A DNA stretch of 64,000 bases from an uncultured Sphingomonadaceae bacterium. Its GTDB lineage: Bacteria > Pseudomonadota > Alphaproteobacteria > Sphingomonadales > Sphingomonadaceae. The notes under the pieces were generated by a model. The model made no database searches. It was not told the DNA's origin and worked only from the letters and a program-made list of their open reading frames with translations. Shown here one piece after another: positions 1 through 9,264 of the stretch. A program made the translations under genes and the position numbers. Where the stretch lies: the NCBI GenBank assembly GCA_947495985.1, contig CANMBD010000001.1, positions 186,001 to 250,000 on the forward strand. The letters run 5' to 3'. Every line of letters starts with the position of its first letter. Within the stretch, counting starts at the first letter, position 1.

Positions 1-1468
1 GTCCAAGCTGATTGGCAATACCCGTGATCGCGCTGCGCTTGCCCAGCGAGCTGTCGACGACTTCGCGATATAATTGCCGTGCTTCATCTTGTTTGTCGCG
101 GCGCAATAAATAGCTGGCCAGCTTTGCTTTGGCGGCATTGACGGCCCGGGTCTCCGGATATTGCAGCTCCACCAGCTCTAGAGCATTGCGCAGAAGCTGC
201 TCCGCATTGCCAAATTCGCCCTCTGCTTCAGCGATCAGCGCCAGCTCTGACAATATTTGTGTCCGCAGCCGGGTGATGGAGGTGACCCGTCCGTCGCGAA
301 CCGCAACAGCCCGATTATAGGCGGTGGTCAGCGAACGCTGTGCGGTATCGGCATCACCCCTTATCCGCTGGGCCGTACCAATCAACTGCAGGGCCTGTGC
401 ATCAATAATCTCCGCGCGCTCCTGCTGGGTCAGTTTCAGATCATCATTAAAACCAAGTAAACTGGATGCCTTGCTGTCACTGTTCAACCGGGTTGCGATG
501 GGCGCCGTGATGGTGAGGTTGGAGATCAGCGCATCTTGCTGCGTTTGAAGCGCTTTGACGGGCAGGTTTATGCGATCGACTGCCTCTTCATAGCGCCCCT
601 GATTCAGCAGATGTATGCCTTCAAAATTACGCAGCAATTTCTGGTTCACGACATTGTCCGATATCACTGATCGGGCTTGTTCAAACAATTCGTCTGCTTC
701 TGCAAATTCGCCAAGGTTCGATTTTTGCAGGGCGCGATTGATATAATATTCTTCGGGATTGATATCCTGATCATCCAGACCCGCGGTGCGCTGTTGCAAG
801 GTTTCAAAAAACGCTGCAGCTTCAGCATAGTTGCCGCTCAGATTGCGGCGATAGCCCTCTGCTAGGGCCAGTTCGGGTTTCAATGTCAGCGCCTGTACCC
901 TTGCGAAAGCGAAAGGATCTTCAATGGACGTCGATGCAACGTCGATCCGGCCTTTGACAATCTTGTCCGCCATGACAGATTTGAGCGCCAATAGCGTTGC
1001 GCTGTCATAAACGGTCAGACCTTCTGCGACATAGGTAACATTGCCCCGCTCTTCCCGGAATATTGAATAGCTGACCGGTTCGCCGGATAGTTTACAGATA
1101 TTCCGGCTGATGCCGTCGACGCTGTCTTGCACAGCGTCCTGGCCACAGGTGATCGAATCTTTGCGAGATTTCGCGATCCGGGCGAGGACATCGTCCTCCG
1201 GCGAACGAAAAGCATAGACGTTACCGACTGGACGCGCGGAATCGCGGCAGACGACCGCCCAGCTGCGGTCAAAAATGCTTTGTTTTGCTTTATTCTCAAG
1301 GCTTCTGTCTTGAACCTGGCAAAGCGTGCCATCGCCGGAACCAATAGGGAAGCTGTCGCGCAGTGCCACAGGCGTACCTTGTGCATGGGCAACGGAAGAT
1401 GTTGCAGTCAGTGCCAATGCCGGAAGCAATGCCAGTAAAGGCAAGCGAAAATCACTCGGACGGATCAT
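1..1468 (-). CDS. Exported TPR-repeat protein, 5' part only (C-terminus lies outside the window)
   Basis: Reading the minus strand from the ATG at 1468 gives 489 uninterrupted codons that run off the left edge. The protein starts with a signal peptide (hydrophobic LLALLPALALTA, cleavage near AHAQG). A roughly 150-residue globular part with scattered cysteines follows. From about residue 190 the sequence is helical with TPR-like periodicity (GYRRNLSGNYAEAAAFFETL and similar units). In sphingomonads, exported proteins of this architecture often end in a CHAT (caspase-like) peptidase domain; that part would be beyond the window and is only an expectation. A CRP-type palindrome lies about 140 bp upstream. 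Function unknown. Confidence 0.8.
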   Translation of the reverse strand, partial: MIRPSDFRLPLLALLPALALTATSSVAHAQGTPVALRDSFPIGSGDGTLCQVQDRSLENKAKQSIFDRSWAVVCRDSARPVGNVYAFRSPEDDVLARIAKSRKDSITCGQDAVQDSVDGISRNICKLSGEPVSYSIFREERGNVTYVAEGLTVYDSATLLALKSVMADKIVKGRIDVASTSIEDPFAFARVQALTLKPELALAEGYRRNLSGNYAEAAAFFETLQQRTAGLDDQDINPEEYYINRALQKSNLGEFAEADELFEQARSVISDNVVNQKLLRNFEGIHLLNQGRYEEAVDRINLPVKALQTQQDALISNLTITAPIATRLNSDSKASSLLGFNDDLKLTQQERAEIIDAQALQLIGTAQRIRGDADTAQRSLTTAYNRAVAVRDGRVTSITRLRTQILSELALIAEAEGEFGNAEQLLRNALELVELQYPETRAVNAAKAKLASYLLRRDKQDEARQLYREVVDSSLGKRSAITGIANQLG

Positions 1469-1609
1469 ATATTCCCCACAATACCCCAAGACGGCTTATC
1501 CAAGATGGCTAAGCTACTCTATTGCGACCCGAAATATCCCTCATGAATATCCATAAGCGAAATTTCCGATTCTGGTATAGTAATTTATCGACACAGCAGG
1601 TCAGATAGG

Positions 1610-1623
1610 GTGACTATCGTCAC
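1610..1623. promoter_or_regulatory. CRP/FNR-family-like palindrome GTGA-N6-TCAC
   Basis: The 14 bases read GTGACTATCGTCAC, matching the GTGA-N6-TCAC core recognised by CRP-type regulators. It lies between the end of the nitroreductase gene and the start of the exported TPR gene, about 140 bp upstream of that start on the minus strand. It could also be a short hairpin. About one chance match is expected per 65 kb, so this single site is only suggestive. Confidence 0.35.
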
Positions 1624-1674
1624 TTTCTGAGACAGTTCAGGAAATAATCTTTTCTATTCAGATATTTAGATATT

Positions 1675-2346
1675 CTAAAATCCGATAAATTTTACATTTT
1701 CGGACAGAGGAACCCGCGGAACATCGAAATTGTTAATGGGCGCATCTGGATCACGATATCCGATGGCCATGCCACAAAAAAAGATATGGTCATCATCAAT
1801 GTCGAGCAGCTCGCGCATATAAGTGCCATACATCGCCCAGATTTCCTGTGGGCAGCTGTCCAGACCTTCTTCGCGAAGGAGCAGCATTACGGTTTGCAGC
1901 CACATGCCCATATCTGACCATTGCGGCGGCCCCATATATTTGCGGGTGTATGTGAAAAGCTGCACTGGTGCGCCAAAACTGTCCCAGTTGGCCATCATCT
2001 GCTTGATCCGCGCGCCACCATCTTCCCGAGGAATCTTCAGGGAGTCGAACATCGCCTTACCGACGCCCTTACGCTGTTCTTCGTAGCGCCCTTCCAGATC
2101 TTTGGGGTAGATGTCATATTCCATATTCTCACCGGCTGGCGCCGTGGGAACCTTGGCCTTGATGGCATCTGCAATCCGCGTCAGCTCATCGCCACCGACA
2201 ACAATGGCATTCCATGGCTGGGTATTGCCGCCTGATGGTGAGCGGGTTGCGGTTTCCAGAATTCTCTGGAGTGTTTTCTGATCAACGGGCTTGTCGAGAA
2301 ACTGGCGGACGGAACGGCGGGATTTAACAGCTTCGGTTACGTTCAT
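1675..2346 (-). CDS. Nitroreductase family protein (FMN-dependent)
   Basis: The 223-residue protein has the nitroreductase N-terminal signature: [13 protein letters not shown] for FMN phosphate binding, then [11 protein letters not shown], which contacts the flavin in this family. The C-terminal part has the usual [13 protein letters not shown] segment. Members reduce nitroaromatics, quinones or flavins with NAD(P)H in the cytoplasm; the substrate here cannot be told from sequence. Its ATG overlaps the cobT stop by 4 bp (ATGA), so it is very likely co-translated with cobT, although no functional link is established. Confidence 0.88.
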   Translation of the reverse strand: MNVTEAVKSRRSVRQFLDKPVDQKTLQRILETATRSPSGGNTQPWNAIVVGGDELTRIADAIKAKVPTAPAGENMEYDIYPKDLEGRYEEQRKGVGKAMFDSLKIPREDGGARIKQMMANWDSFGAPVQLFTYTRKYMGPPQWSDMGMWLQTVMLLLREEGLDSCPQEIWAMYGTYMRELLDIDDDHIFFCGMAIGYRDPDAPINNFDVPRVPLSENVKFIGF

Positions 2347-4172
2347 TTTGTTTCCTCGTCAAAAAGCCCGGCCAGTTGTTCGACCATGGTTCCACCCAGT
2401 TGTTCCGCGTCCATTATAGTGACAGCCCGTTTGTAATAGCGAGTCACATCATGGCCGATACCGATGGCAACCAATTGTACCGGCGAACGGCTTTCGATCC
2501 AGTCGATGACTTTGCGCAGATGATTTTCCAGATAAGCGCCATGGTTCACCGAAAGGGTTGAATCATCCACTGGTGCGCCGTCAGAGATCACCATCAATAT
2601 CCGACGCTCTTCGGGCCTCGCGATCAGTCGGCTATGCGCCCAGAGCAACGCTTCGCCATCGATATTTTCCTTGAGCAGGCCTTCGCGCATCATCAGGCCA
2701 AGATTTTTGCGCGCTCGCCGCCAAGGTTCATCTGCCTGTTTGTAGATGATGTGGCGCAGGTCGTTGAGCCTACCGGGATTGGCCGGACGATCCGCCGCCA
2801 GCCAGCTTTCGCGGCACTGACCGCCTTTCCATGCACGGGTGGTAAAGCCGAGAATCTCAGTCTTGACGCCGCAACGTTCGAGTGTGCGTGCCATGATATC
2901 GGCGCTGATCGCGGCGATGCTGATCGGCCGGCCGCGCATGGAACCGCTATTGTCGATCAGCAGAGTAACCACCGTATCGCGGAAATCGGTCTCGCGTTCG
3001 ACCTTGTAGGACAGGCTGTGCGCCGGATTGCTGACCACGCGGGCGAGGCGGGCGGCATCCAGCATGCCTTCTTCCTGATCAAAATCCCAGCTGCGGTTCT
3101 GCTGCGCCATCAGGCGGCGTTGCAGGCGATTGGCAAGCTTGGTCACCGCGCCTTGCAAATTGGTCAGCTGCTGGTCGAGAAACGCGCGTAGCCGGGTAAG
3201 CTCTTCTTCATCGCACAATTCGGTCGCGCTGATGATCTCGTCATATTTTTCGGTCCATGGCGCATAGTCAAAGCCGGGCGGCAGGTCGGACATCGGACGA
3301 TTGGGGCGGACGGGCATCATGCCTTCGTCACCAGCGTCGCCCATTTCGTCTTCGGCGCCTTCTTCCATTTCTTCGGCGTTCAGTTCGCTTTCGCTATCCT
3401 GTGCGTCATCCTCGGACTGTTCGGAGCGCATGTCCTGCTGTCCCTGATCGCCAGTGGCTTCATCATCGGCGCCATCATCGTCCTGATCATCGCTGTCTTC
3501 ATCAGAATCGTCGTCATTGTCGTCGGCGTCTGAAGTTTCATCGTCGCTGTTGATGAGGTCGAGATGTTCCAACAGCTGCGTGGAAAGTTTGGCAAAGCTC
3601 TCCTGATCATCGAGCGTGAGATTTAGACCATCGAGATCGGCACCTGCGCCTTCCTCAATCCACTCGCGCAGCATCTCGACACCCTTCAAGGTCGATTCCG
3701 GCGGTGCTTCTCCGGTCAGCTTTTCCCGCGCGAGCAAGGCGAGAGCGGTAGAGATTGGAACCTCATCGCGATTCTGTGCGCGGGAAATCGGATCCGACCG
3801 CATGCGCATTTCCAGTGCCGCATCAAGATTGCCATTTACACCCTTCATATTGCGCGATCCCAGCGCATCGGTCCGCACCTGTTCCAAAGCGTCAAAGCAT
3901 GCCCTAGCAACGGCCTCTTGCGGCGCATTTTTTCGGTGACGGCCTTCGTCATGATAGCGCAGTTTCAGCGCGAAACTATCCGCAAAACCGCGGGCCTGGG
4001 CGACCTGATCGGGTGGAAGATCGCGGGCTGGCATCGGCACCTTGAGATGTTGTCCGGATTGCGAAGGCGCTTCTGCGGTGTAAGCCAGCTCCACTTCAGG
4101 TTCATGGGACATGGCGCGCGCGGCGCCGCCGAGCACGTCTTTCAGATCATCAAGTTTGGAACGGTCAGCCAT
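2343..4172 (-). CDS. cobT: Aerobic cobaltochelatase subunit CobT
   Basis: CobT works with CobS as the ATPase/chaperone part of CobNST, which inserts cobalt into hydrogenobyrinic acid diamide in aerobic B12 synthesis. The roughly 610-residue protein has the family layout: a helical N-terminal domain, a very acidic low-complexity linker (about residues 210-290, runs of Asp/Glu), and a C-terminal VWA domain with MIDAS motif DNSGSMRG near residue 405. I start at the ATG at 4172; a TTG three codons upstream (4181) is possible. It lies downstream of the penicillin-binding protein gene, and cobS lies beyond that. No cobN is in the window. Confidence 0.93.
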   Translation of the reverse strand: MADRSKLDDLKDVLGGAARAMSHEPEVELAYTAEAPSQSGQHLKVPMPARDLPPDQVAQARGFADSFALKLRYHDEGRHRKNAPQEAVARACFDALEQVRTDALGSRNMKGVNGNLDAALEMRMRSDPISRAQNRDEVPISTALALLAREKLTGEAPPESTLKGVEMLREWIEEGAGADLDGLNLTLDDQESFAKLSTQLLEHLDLINSDDETSDADDNDDDSDEDSDDQDDDGADDEATGDQGQQDMRSEQSEDDAQDSESELNAEEMEEGAEDEMGDAGDEGMMPVRPNRPMSDLPPGFDYAPWTEKYDEIISATELCDEEELTRLRAFLDQQLTNLQGAVTKLANRLQRRLMAQQNRSWDFDQEEGMLDAARLARVVSNPAHSLSYKVERETDFRDTVVTLLIDNSGSMRGRPISIAAISADIMARTLERCGVKTEILGFTTRAWKGGQCRESWLAADRPANPGRLNDLRHIIYKQADEPWRRARKNLGLMMREGLLKENIDGEALLWAHSRLIARPEERRILMVISDGAPVDDSTLSVNHGAYLENHLRKVIDWIESRSPVQLVAIGIGHDVTRYYKRAVTIMDAEQLGGTMVEQLAGLFDEETK

Positions 4173-4253
4173 AGAAGACAACAGCCATAAGCGGAAACTT
4201 GAGGGGAATCAAAGGTCTAAATTCCACCTTTTTGGTAGGGATAGCGTTGCTTC

Positions 4254-6374
4254 TTAGCGATCCGTAGCGGCAGGTGTCTCTTCGCGCCGACTTTCGATGG
4301 CCATACCATCATTATCAAGACGCAGATCAAGAGGAATGCCTCCAATCTCGGTGGAGATGGAAACGCCGTCTTCACCGTTGATCCGGATTTCGGAATCGCC
4401 AAGATCGATCGGCACATCCTGCAAATCATCAATATCTGGCACATCCAACGGTTTGATCGGTCCATCAGGATCCGGTTTGCGGACCGGTTTCGGATCTCTC
4501 GCCGGACCAACGCCTTGTACCGCCTGGCGCATGAAGTCACGCCAGATGCGTGCGGGAACACCGCCGCCGCTTACGCCTTTAAGCGGGGTATTGTCGTCAT
4601 TGCCAACCCACACGCCGACGACCAGATCGCCTGCATAACCGACAAACAGGGCATCGCGATTGTTCTGGCTGGTACCGGTTTTGCCGTAGTTGGGAATGGA
4701 CAACTGGGCATTGCGGCCTGTGCCTTCGTTGACCGCCGTGCGCAACATGTCTTCCATCCGTTCATGGGTGTTATTGCCATAACGCCCCGGCCAGTCGAAC
4801 AGCCATTCTGCCCAGCTTTGTTCCTTCTTTTCGAAGGCATAAGGTTTGATCGGCCAACTGTTGCTGGCCACGCCGGCATATGCGGCGGTCAACTCCAAAA
4901 GCGTCATCGTTGATGTGCCGAGCGCCAGACTGGGATCATCCTCCGCCAGTTTTGACGTGACGCCGAGATTTCTGGCTTCGCGAATAACCGCTTTATCTCC
5001 GACTTGGCCGAAAAGGCGTACCGCCGCGACATTGCTGGATTTGGCGAAAGCTTCTTTCAGGGTGATTTCGCCGCGATATTTATCTCCGGCATTTTTTGGC
5101 AGATAGCCGCCTTTCGTGATCGGACTGTCATCAACCATGTCATCTGGCCGGATATCGGCGCGCAATGCCGCAAGCCAGACGAACAGCTTGAAGGTCGACC
5201 CGGGCTGGCGTTTCGCCTGTGTCACGCGGTTAAAGGCGGATTCTTTATAGTCACGCCCACCAATCATCGCCACCACCTCACCGTCTGGCCGCATCGCCAC
5301 CAGCGCAACCTGCGCTTTGCCGAGCGGCGCGCGGCTAACGACATTGTTGGCAATATTCTGCAGCCGGGAGTCCAGCGTCGTGGTCAGCGTCAGCTTGCTA
5401 TAGCTCATTTCCGAAAGGGTTCTGGCTCGCGGCATCGCCCAGTCGGCAAAATAGGTGCCCGTGGGAACGGTGTTTTTAGCCCGCACATCCAGCACAGGGT
5501 TGGGAAGGTTATCGGCCTCTTTCTGGTTCAAAAAACCAGCCGCTACCATTGCTGATTTCACCAGCTTGGCCCGCTTGGCAGCAAGGTCGGGGTTGCGGGT
5601 CGGCGCAAGGCGGGAAGGGGCCTGCACCAGCCCGGCCAGCATGATCGCCTGTTCCGGTTTCAGGTTTTCCGGCTTGCGATAATAATAGTGCAGCGAAGCG
5701 GCGCGCAGGCCGTAGACATTGTCACCAAAATAGACGTTGGAAAGATAGCGTTCCAGTATCTCATCCTTCGAAAGGCGTGCTTCCATCCAGAAAGCGATCA
5801 GCATTTCCCGCGCCTTGCGGGTCAGGCTGCGTTCCGGTGTAAGGAAGGTAAGCTTGGCGAGCTGCTGCGTAATCGTGCTGCCGCCCTGTGTCATACCGCT
5901 GCCGGTGGCATTGCTCCATGCCGCACGCGCAAGGCCGCGCGGGTCGACGCCCCAATGGGAATAGAATCGCCGGTCTTCAATCGCGAGAAAGGCGTCGATG
6001 ACATGATCGGGAAGTTCTGCAACCTGCACTGGTTCATCGACCACCGCGCCATTGCGTGCGATCGGCCGACCATCCGAAGTCAGCAAAGTGATTTGCGGCG
6101 GCGCGATAGGTTGCAGCGATTTGGACAAGGGCGCGGTAATGGCGAGCCACGCGATCAGCAGAATGAATAGAAACAGAAACGCCGCTAGCCCACGACTGAA
6201 CCACCACCATTTGCCGCGTGGTTTTTTGAGCGGCACATGCGGCTCGTCCTGAAAACGCGGCGGCAGCGCTTCGCCATAAGGCTCGTAGAATACGGTTTCC
6301 ACGGGCGCTTTGCGGCCGAAAGGCCTATACCAGCGCCGACGCGGCATATCAGGGGGGGATGTCTTATCCAGCAT
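4254..6374 (-). CDS. Class A penicillin-binding protein (transglycosylase/transpeptidase, PBP1A type)
   Basis: This bifunctional enzyme polymerises lipid II into glycan strands and cross-links the peptides on the periplasmic side of the inner membrane. The 706-residue protein has a basic cytoplasmic tail, one membrane anchor (about 61-80), a GT51 domain with EDRRFYSHWG (133-142) and QGGSTITQQLAK (163-174), and a transpeptidase domain with the active serine in GSTFK (about 393), SSN (about 447) and KTGTS (about 566). All catalytic motifs are intact. The last 90 residues are Asp/Pro-rich. The gene sits between cobS and cobT on the same strand with gaps of 127 and 81 bp, splitting a pair that works together. 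Confidence 0.93.
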   Translation of the reverse strand: MLDKTSPPDMPRRRWYRPFGRKAPVETVFYEPYGEALPPRFQDEPHVPLKKPRGKWWWFSRGLAAFLFLFILLIAWLAITAPLSKSLQPIAPPQITLLTSDGRPIARNGAVVDEPVQVAELPDHVIDAFLAIEDRRFYSHWGVDPRGLARAAWSNATGSGMTQGGSTITQQLAKLTFLTPERSLTRKAREMLIAFWMEARLSKDEILERYLSNVYFGDNVYGLRAASLHYYYRKPENLKPEQAIMLAGLVQAPSRLAPTRNPDLAAKRAKLVKSAMVAAGFLNQKEADNLPNPVLDVRAKNTVPTGTYFADWAMPRARTLSEMSYSKLTLTTTLDSRLQNIANNVVSRAPLGKAQVALVAMRPDGEVVAMIGGRDYKESAFNRVTQAKRQPGSTFKLFVWLAALRADIRPDDMVDDSPITKGGYLPKNAGDKYRGEITLKEAFAKSSNVAAVRLFGQVGDKAVIREARNLGVTSKLAEDDPSLALGTSTMTLLELTAAYAGVASNSWPIKPYAFEKKEQSWAEWLFDWPGRYGNNTHERMEDMLRTAVNEGTGRNAQLSIPNYGKTGTSQNNRDALFVGYAGDLVVGVWVGNDDNTPLKGVSGGGVPARIWRDFMRQAVQGVGPARDPKPVRKPDPDGPIKPLDVPDIDDLQDVPIDLGDSEIRINGEDGVSISTEIGGIPLDLRLDNDGMAIESRREETPAATDR

Positions 6375-6501
6375 TATCTACTGTATTATACTAGTAACAC
6401 ACAAAATGCGAGAGACAATTTCGGACAACCATGATCAGCCCTCCTCGTGAACCGAAGAGGTCTATATGTTCATCACTGAGTGAACCCGAAATGAAGCGGA
6501 T

Positions 6502-7491
6502 TTACGCTCCAACCACACTTTCTGGCAAATCTTCGCCAAAGACGCGCTGATAATATTCGGCGACCAGCATCCGTTCGGCTTCATCACATTTGTTGAGGAA
6601 ACTTAGGCGGAAGGCAAAGCCGACATTGTTGAATATCGCGGCATTCTGGGCCCAGCTGATCACGGTCCGCGGGCTCATCACTGTGGAAATGTCTCCGTTG
6701 ACGAAACCCTGACGCGACAGGTCGGCGACCTTGATCATATTCTCAACCGTTTTGTCGTCCGTATCCGGAACTTTGGAAAGGATGACCTGCGCTTCGGTCG
6801 CTGCTGGCAGATAGTTAAGCGTCACAACGATGTTCCAGCGGTCCATCTGACCCTGGTTTATCTGCTGCGTGCCGTGATAAAGCCCGCTGGTGTCGCCAAG
6901 ACCAACCGTGTTGGCGGTCGCGAACAGACGGAAATTCGGGTTCGGACGAATGACCCGGTTCTGGTCGAGCAAGGTCAGCTTGCCTTCGGCTTCAAGAACA
7001 CGCTGGATCACGAACATCACGTCAGGGCGACCGGCATCATATTCATCGAAAACCAGCGCTGTAGGCGTCTGAAGCGCCCATGGCAGCAAGCCTTCACGGA
7101 ATTCGGTGACTTGCTGACCATCTTTCAAAACAATGGCATCGCGGCCGACAAGATCGATACGACTGATATGGGCATCAAGGTTGATGCGAATACATGGCCA
7201 GTTGAGCCGCGCCGCAACCTGCTCAATATGAGTTGATTTACCAGTGCCGTGGAAACCCTGCACCATCACCCGGCGGTTAAATGCAAAGCCGGCAAGGATT
7301 GCGGCAGTTGTATCCTGATCAAAGACATAGGAGGGATCAAGATCGGGAACCCGCTCATCCTTTTCACTGAACGAGGGGATCTGCATGTCGAGATCAATGC
7401 CAAACATCTCACGCGCATCAACGGTTTGATCCGGTGCGTCCAAAACGGTTTCGCCGCTGCCGCTGGGATGGGTATTTGGTATGTCAGTCAT
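6502..7491 (-). CDS. cobS: Aerobic cobaltochelatase subunit CobS (AAA+ MoxR-type ATPase)
   Basis: The 329-residue AAA+ ATPase forms a ring with CobT and powers cobalt insertion by CobN. Walker A is GFHGTGKST (79-87), Walker B is ALVFDEYD (145-152), and the N-terminus has the CobS-type [16 protein letters not shown] segment. The length is normal for the family. An AAGGACAG ribosome site precedes the ATG. A J-domain protein gene lies 53 bp upstream on the same strand, an arrangement also seen in other alphaproteobacteria. Because cobN is not here, whether the pair serves B12 synthesis in this organism cannot be judged from the window. Confidence 0.93.
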   Translation of the reverse strand: MTDIPNTHPSGSGETVLDAPDQTVDAREMFGIDLDMQIPSFSEKDERVPDLDPSYVFDQDTTAAILAGFAFNRRVMVQGFHGTGKSTHIEQVAARLNWPCIRINLDAHISRIDLVGRDAIVLKDGQQVTEFREGLLPWALQTPTALVFDEYDAGRPDVMFVIQRVLEAEGKLTLLDQNRVIRPNPNFRLFATANTVGLGDTSGLYHGTQQINQGQMDRWNIVVTLNYLPAATEAQVILSKVPDTDDKTVENMIKVADLSRQGFVNGDISTVMSPRTVISWAQNAAIFNNVGFAFRLSFLNKCDEAERMLVAEYYQRVFGEDLPESVVGA

Positions 7492-7544
7492 GTCTGTCCT
7501 TTGAAAACTCCGGCCTCATTATGAAATACAAAAAGCCAGAGCCA

Positions 7545-8186
7545 CTATCTAAAATCTGGTGATTCCTTAAGCTGCGTATAGGCCGCGATCACATTTGCCA
7601 ACTGTTTCTCATGACTTCTGTTACCGCCGTTGCGGTCCGGATGATATTTGCGCACCAGCTCCGAATAACGCCTGCGGATTTCCCCGCGCTCCGCATCCTC
7701 GCCAAGCCCTAGCGTCTTGAGCGCTTTTCGATCGCCGGCACTGATCGCGCGGCCGGGTGTTTGGGGCCGCGATACTCTGGCTGAAAATCTTGCACCGATT
7801 GCGTCCAGCGGATCGGTAAAATCGGACCATGCCGGAGCATCGCTGGGTCCAGTTTGGTAGATTCGTCTGTTGCTATCCCATCCGCGTACCGGATGCTGCG
7901 CTTCAAAAATCTGTTCCTGATCCATGCCGTCGAAAAAATCATAGCCCTGATTAAATTCGCGGATATGGTCGAGGCACAGCCAGCGATATTCTCCCGGACC
8001 ATCATAGCCGTGCCGCGCACCATATATGGGCGGTGCGCGAAATTCTCCGTCTTCTTCACATCCGTCAATCGCGCAGGTCCGTCCTTCGCTTTCCACACGA
8101 CCATGAAAACGATTGGGTTTTTTCTTCTGAGGATCGGAGGAAGGCAAAAGATTGTCCGGTTGTTGAAGTGAGAAGGCTGTTCGCAA
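7545..8186 (-). CDS. J-domain (DnaJ-like) co-chaperone protein
   Basis: The 213-residue protein carries a J domain at its C-terminus (about 150-213) with the intact HPD motif in KYHPDRNGG, which stimulates Hsp70 (DnaK) ATPase. The N-terminal 140 residues contain CAIDGCEEDGEFRAP and a CLDHIREFNQGYDFF segment typical of the alphaproteobacterial small J protein found next to cobS and bolA. The start is uncertain: the TTG at 8186 is the most upstream candidate and has no clear ribosome site; the protein may begin slightly further in. It is divergent from bolA, with 28 bp between the starts. Confidence 0.85.
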   Translation of the reverse strand: MRTAFSLQQPDNLLPSSDPQKKKPNRFHGRVESEGRTCAIDGCEEDGEFRAPPIYGARHGYDGPGEYRWLCLDHIREFNQGYDFFDGMDQEQIFEAQHPVRGWDSNRRIYQTGPSDAPAWSDFTDPLDAIGARFSARVSRPQTPGRAISAGDRKALKTLGLGEDAERGEIRRRYSELVRKYHPDRNGGNRSHEKQLANVIAAYTQLKESPDFR

Positions 8187-8214
8187 ATGCTGGCGAAGCC
8201 TCTATATAGGCACG

Positions 8215-8499
8215 ATGGAAACAGAATCAAAAGGGCCGGTGGCCGCAGAAATTGAAAAGCGGCTGATGGAAGCGCTATCGCCCACTTCGCTGAATGTCAT
8301 CAACGACAGCGCGAGCCATCGGGGTCACGCCGGTGACGATGGCAGCGGAGAGTCGCATTTCACGGTCGAAATTGCCTGCGCTGCCTTTGAAGGGCAGTCG
8401 CGGCTTAACCGGCAGCGGATGGTGAACAAGGCGCTGGGCGATTTGATGCGCGACAGGGTGCACGCCATGGCCATCAAGGCGATGGTGCCGGGGGAGTGA
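8215..8499 (+). CDS. BolA family protein
   Basis: The 94-residue protein matches the BolA fold: an N-terminal helix (IEKRLMEALSPTSLNVINDS), a central strand region with the conserved His in SASHRGH, and the C-terminal helix RLNRQRMVNKALGDLM with HAMAIKA. BolA proteins pair with monothiol glutaredoxins and [2Fe-2S] clusters in iron-sulfur trafficking. It opens a three-gene overlap operon: its TGA overlaps the GTG of the Nudix gene by 4 bp. No glutaredoxin gene is in view. Confidence 0.9.
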   Translation: METESKGPVAAEIEKRLMEALSPTSLNVINDSASHRGHAGDDGSGESHFTVEIACAAFEGQSRLNRQRMVNKALGDLMRDRVHAMAIKAMVPGE

Positions 8500-8879
8500 T
8501 CCGCTGTGCCTGTCTTTTGGAAACGAAAGGCGAGCAAATCATGCTGGTGCGTGTTCGTGATAATAATCTCTGGTATCTACCTGGCGGAACGATCGAGGCT
8601 GGCGAAACCGAAGAAGAAGCGCTTGTTCGCGAGATTGACGAGGAACTGGGTGTGGCAATTGATCGCGAAACCCTGGAATTCGATCTTCGGATCGTCGGAC
8701 CGGCTTTGGGACGCCAGGGTGATGTGGAACTGAATTGCTATAAAGCGCGATGGACGGGTGATGTCAGGCCAAGAGCCGAAATATCCGAAGTTGCTTTCAT
8801 AGGTTATAAGCAGACAGCCATCATGGCTCCGGCGATAAAGATATTGGTCGATGAATTACAAAAAGGTTATCATTCATGA
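8496..8879 (+). CDS. Nudix hydrolase
   Basis: The 127-residue protein has a complete Nudix box, G-x5-E-x7-REUxEExGU, at about residues 31-53 (ending in REIDEELGV), so it should hydrolyse a nucleoside diphosphate linked to another group. The substrate is not predictable from sequence. It starts with GTG at 8496 inside the bolA stop (GTGA) and ends by overlapping the cupin ATG (ATGA), so the three genes are almost certainly translated as a coupled set. Confidence 0.9.
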   Translation: MIRCACLLETKGEQIMLVRVRDNNLWYLPGGTIEAGETEEEALVREIDEELGVAIDRETLEFDLRIVGPALGRQGDVELNCYKARWTGDVRPRAEISEVAFIGYKQTAIMAPAIKILVDELQKGYHS

Positions 8880-9244
8880 CGATACAAAAAGTCAGCCTGA
8901 AAGAAGCCTTTGCGAGTTTCTCCGATCACTGGTCGCCGAAGATCGCAGGCGATATCAACGATGCGCAAGTCAAACTGGCCAAATTTGAAGGCAAATTTGA
9001 CTGGCATCATCATGACGATGAAGACGAACTATTTCTGGTCGTTGCCGGGACCATGCGTATGGGCCTGCGCACCGGTAATGTGGATGTCGGGCCGGGCGAA
9101 TTCATTATCATCCCGCGTGGGATTGAACATTGTCCCGAGGGGCTGGATGGCGAATGCCATGTTTTGCTGCTTGAAGCCAAGACGACCCTGAACACGGGCA
9201 ACGTGGTGACCGAGAAGACCGTGACTGAGTTGGACCGGTTATAG
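8876..9244 (+). CDS. Small cupin domain protein
   Basis: The 122-residue single-cupin protein has motif 1 in WHHHDDEDELFLVVAG and motif 2 in PRGIEHCPEG, giving the His/His/Glu/His ligands for a divalent metal. Proteins of this type include mannose-6-phosphate isomerase-like and small dioxygenase-like cupins; the reaction here is unknown. It is the last gene of the bolA-Nudix-cupin operon, with a 4 bp overlap. The gene downstream is on the opposite strand and ends 20 bp away. Confidence 0.85.
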   Translation: MTIQKVSLKEAFASFSDHWSPKIAGDINDAQVKLAKFEGKFDWHHHDDEDELFLVVAGTMRMGLRTGNVDVGPGEFIIIPRGIEHCPEGLDGECHVLLLEAKTTLNTGNVVTEKTVTELDRL

Positions 9245-9264
9245 GCAGCGGAAATGGTCGGATT

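Noticed and set aside
2634..3191. 185-codon plus ORF inside cobT
   Set aside because: It is antisense to the acidic and VWA parts of cobT, has no domain and no ribosome site.
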